Of a stretch of DNA of 47,500 nucleotides, positions 1 through 47,500 are shown piece by piece; the stretch's first letter is position 1; the number at the start of each line of letters is the position of its first letter. Position numbers and translations under genes: made by a program. The stretch comes from Cristatella mucedo (taxonomy: Eukaryota > Bryozoa > Phylactolaemata > Cristatellidae), in contig WPIO01000108.1 of NCBI GenBank assembly GCA_009760855.2, forward strand, positions 1 through 47,500, written 5' to 3'. The notes under the pieces are model-generated. The model was not told where the DNA came from. It did not search any database and saw nothing but the letters and a program-made list of their open reading frames with translations.

Positions 1-321
1 GTGCCGCACGGCCCGCTGACCGAGGTGCCGCAACGCCGGCGACCCCCGGCAACCTCGTCACGGACTCGCGCGAGGCGCGGGCGACGTTCAGCGTCGCTGA
101 GCGCTGAGCGTCGACGACCTCCTCGGCTCGTTGCCGTGCACGAGAGCGTCGAAGACCTCGGCTACGGCGGCCAGCCGAACAGCCTCAAGGACGGCAACTC
201 GCTGCCGCCTGCGGCGTCATCGGTCGAGCGTGTAGCGGCCGCCGGAGAGCGCCGCTCGCGGCGGCGCCCTCCGCCGCCGCGAGCTCGATCACGCGCCCCG
301 GCTGCGGCCGAGGCTCGTAGC
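1..321 (+). pseudogene. C-terminal fragment of a SOD-repeat gene, frameshifted
   Basis: Pieces in different frames match the distal half of the SOD domains found further right: AGD then GNLVTDSREARATFSVA, then VHESVEDLGYGGQPNSLKDG, then AACGVIGR. In SOD these are the zinc-loop Asp block, the copper-ligand His block and the C-terminal disulfide block. At least two frame changes occur within about 230 bp, and a stop follows at 319-321. The 5' part is off the window. It is either a decayed paralogue or a badly sequenced end of a fourth gene. Confidence 0.6.
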
Positions 322-889
322 TCCTGTCGTCCCTCGGCTGCGGCCGCGCGCCAGCGCTCCCTAGCCGAGACCCGGAGGTAGCCGCTGCCGCACTTTCTGT
401 GGTGCTCCGTGCGCGTCAAGAGAATGCGTTTGTGCGAAAGAAAGAAACCCCGTCTCCGAAGGTGGTGCCTCGCCTTACGCTAAGCTTTCACGCCAAGCGA
501 GGAGGCGTAGATCCGCTCGCAAGCCTGAGCTGATCTCAAGTAGTATACTTAATTGTAGTAATACTTAAATATATTATATTAATATAATAATTTATTAATA
601 AATATAATTATATAACTTACTTTATAATATATTAACTTACTTAATTATAATTATAGTATAATCCACTAATTATAATTATAGTATCAATATTAAATTATAC
701 TTAATTTATTATATTAATATAATTTATATTACATAAGTATATTACTAATTAGTAAGATCTCAAGGTCGCTCGAGCTGCATTCCATCGCATCCGCAGTCTT
801 TCGCACGCTTTGTCGTCCAAAATGTCTCGATCTGAGGAGACGACGGAAGAGCGAACAAAGTGAGCATGGAGAGCAAGAAGAGCGCAGAC
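322..889. other. Spacer, with AT-rich block 541-760
   Basis: No coding match was found. Bases 541-760 are almost pure A/T (taattata-type words), in sharp contrast with the GC-rich surroundings; similar blocks recur at 3.9-4.14 kb and 13.84-14.0 kb. Confidence 0.6.
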
Positions 890-45858
<44,969 letters not shown>

Positions 45859-45859
45859 C

Positions 45860-47500
45860 TGCCGCCGTCCCTGCGCGACGCGAGCGTAGGAGAGCTTTCG
45901 CCGCCGGAAAAGGCGGAAAAAAGCCACCGTCTACCGCGGATAGCCGCGATGGCTGCGGCTAAGCGGCGAGCGCAGGCGGCGGCTTCTGACTAAGCGGCCC
46001 GACCCGCGGCGGCAGCGGCTCGAGCGAAAGCGGTCCGACCCGCGAAGCGGCCTCCGGCGCTCGCGAGCCTACGACGCAGAGATCTCGCAGCGAGAGAGCG
46101 AGGCCAGCGGCGGCGGCGGCGCCGCGAGCGAGCGCTGCCGTGGCTGCCGGCGCCGTGGCGCCGCGAGCGCTCGTACCCTGCGGACGGCCTCTGCCTGGCC
46201 GACGAGCTGCCGACGTCGCGGCCCGCGGACGAGCGGCCGTCCTCCGCGCTCTCGCTCGCCGCTTCCGCCTGCGCGCGCGAAAAACGAGAAAAAGAGCGAT
46301 CGCAGCGACACCCGACGGGAAGACGGGAAGACGAACCGCACACGCCACGACGGCGGGCGCCCAGCGCGTAATGCCGCATCGAGACCGGACGTCACGTGGG
46401 TCGCGACGATCGCGCGTCCGACGGGCGAACGTCGCCGCCAATTTCGCATGCGGGAATTCGGGCTTCGCGCCGACCTCCTCCGAAAGTCCTACAGCGCGCC
46501 GCAGCTCGGTGCCGCTTAGCCGCGCTCGGTGCCGCTTGGTCTGCATCGATACTTCGAAACGAGGCCTCGAGGCTCCCTCATCGCAGAGCTTCGCTCGACT
46601 CATGAAAAAAAAAAAAAAGCAGCAAACCGCTGCTGACATCGCTTTCGCTCTGCCGATCGATGCCGCTAGCCCACGTGCTCTCTCCGCCCCGCCCCGCCCA
46701 GGCGGAGCGGAGCGCTCGCGCGAGCGCTCCGCGGGGCGCTCCGCCCACTCCGAAACGCCCGGCTTTCGCTTGGCGGCACGACTAATGCACGCTAATGGCT
46801 ATCCACTTCGGCTCTCTACCCAAGGGAACTACCACCAGGGCTTAGCTCCATGGTGCGAGCGCTTGAACGTGACAATCTAGGCCGCGGCGGGTTCGAGGCC
46901 GCAACGGGTTCGAGGCCGCGACGCGTTCTCTGCTATTCGCAGCCTCTATTACTTGCGCTGCACACGCGGCCGCCGAGCGAGTTCCTCTGTCGCTACTTGG
47001 CCTTTGCTGCAGCTTCTGCTGCAGTCAGTCGGTCTTCGTTTCAATTTAAACTCACTAAACTTTTAATTAGAATAAAATATCCTTTAAACTTTTAATTTTA
47101 ATTAAACACTCACTAAACTTTTAATCTTAATTAAACACTCGTAGTTAAATTGAATACCGATCAAACTTTTCCATGAGAACTCGTCAAACTTATTTCGCTG
47201 TTTCCACAGCCCTCCGTCTTAACATAGGGGTAAGGGGCAGTCGTGCACTCAACGATCCAGGCGGCGGCGGCCTCGATCGATTCCTGCAGCAGGCAATCGC
47301 TCATTGGCTAAATAATAACTTATATAATAATAAATAATAATAAATATATAAATCATTGGCCCACTAAAAGCGGCAACGGCAACTAAGCCGCTATGGCTCG
47401 CCTGTCGCTATATGAAAAATGAATCGGCTTATCTTTCTTTTACTTTCGCCTTGCCTTCTAAAAGTGCACTCACTGTAACGAGTGCCGTCGCGTAGAGCAC
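45860..47500. other. Right-end region; possible promoter around 46.68-46.74 kb
   Basis: Three overlapping GC boxes (ccgccccgccccgccc, 46685-46700) and a perfect 24-bp palindrome (46708-46731) suggest a CpG-rich promoter, possibly of the dynein gene, which would be read leftward. Right of 46.85 kb I see no gene; 47.04-47.16 kb has ctcactaaacttttaat repeats and 47.3-47.35 kb is AT-rich. Confidence 0.35.

Noticed and set aside
45959-46600. Minus-strand frame starting MSRAKLCDEGASRPRFE as a first exon
   Set aside because: Starts beside a poly-A/T run, has no donor I trust and no family motif.

Overview
The window is animal nuclear DNA. Genes are split by GT-AG introns (and apparently two GC-AG introns), the background is GC-rich with many long microsatellites, and there are several decayed CR1/L2-like LINE copies and tRNA-headed SINEs. 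An axonemal-type dynein heavy chain implies a lineage with motile cilia or flagella. I see nothing that fixes the phylum; a non-vertebrate metazoan is the best guess.

The minus strand carries one large gene, an axonemal-type dynein heavy chain. It runs from about 45.9 kb (N-terminal tail) down to about 0.9 kb (distal part of AAA1) and continues off the left edge. I place about 25 exons; for most of them the splice phase matches from exon to exon. The tail exons lie at 39.2-45.9 kb. The linker runs from 13.7 to 5.1 kb. AAA1 (P-loop, Walker B region, sensor region) lies at 4.5-0.9 kb. Several exons at the left end need one or more frame changes, so either the assembly has indel errors there or this copy is decaying.

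A single intron of about 25.5 kb (13687-39212) separates two tail exons that are contiguous at protein level. On the opposite (plus) strand inside it sit three genes for secreted multi-domain superoxide dismutase (SOD)-repeat proteins: SOD-repeat 1 at 16.65-19.79 kb (two complete domains and a GPI-type tail), SOD-repeat 2 at 22.19-23.95 kb (one complete domain, second domain frameshifted) and SOD-repeat 3 at 32.3-33.66 kb (first domain without several metal ligands, second intact). Where it can be checked, each has a short signal-peptide exon joined by a phase-1 intron to one exon coding all SOD domains. A fourth, decayed SOD fragment lies at the left edge. An orphan signal-peptide exon at 27.80 kb may start SOD-repeat 3 or another small secreted gene.

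The rest is repeat: LINE fragments at 26.1-27.2, 28.9-31.5, 35.7-36.1 and 39.6-42.2 kb, which share a 3' tail signature with a SINE at 34.3 kb; (CT)n, (GT)n, (AT)n, poly-G and GGCGGCAGC arrays; coding-like minisatellites at 34.97 and 42.62 kb; and several near-perfect foldbacks. One minisatellite looks like serial duplication of a dynein splice acceptor. All assignments were made by eye from translated motifs; exon ends were picked from splice consensus and phase and were not tested against transcripts.
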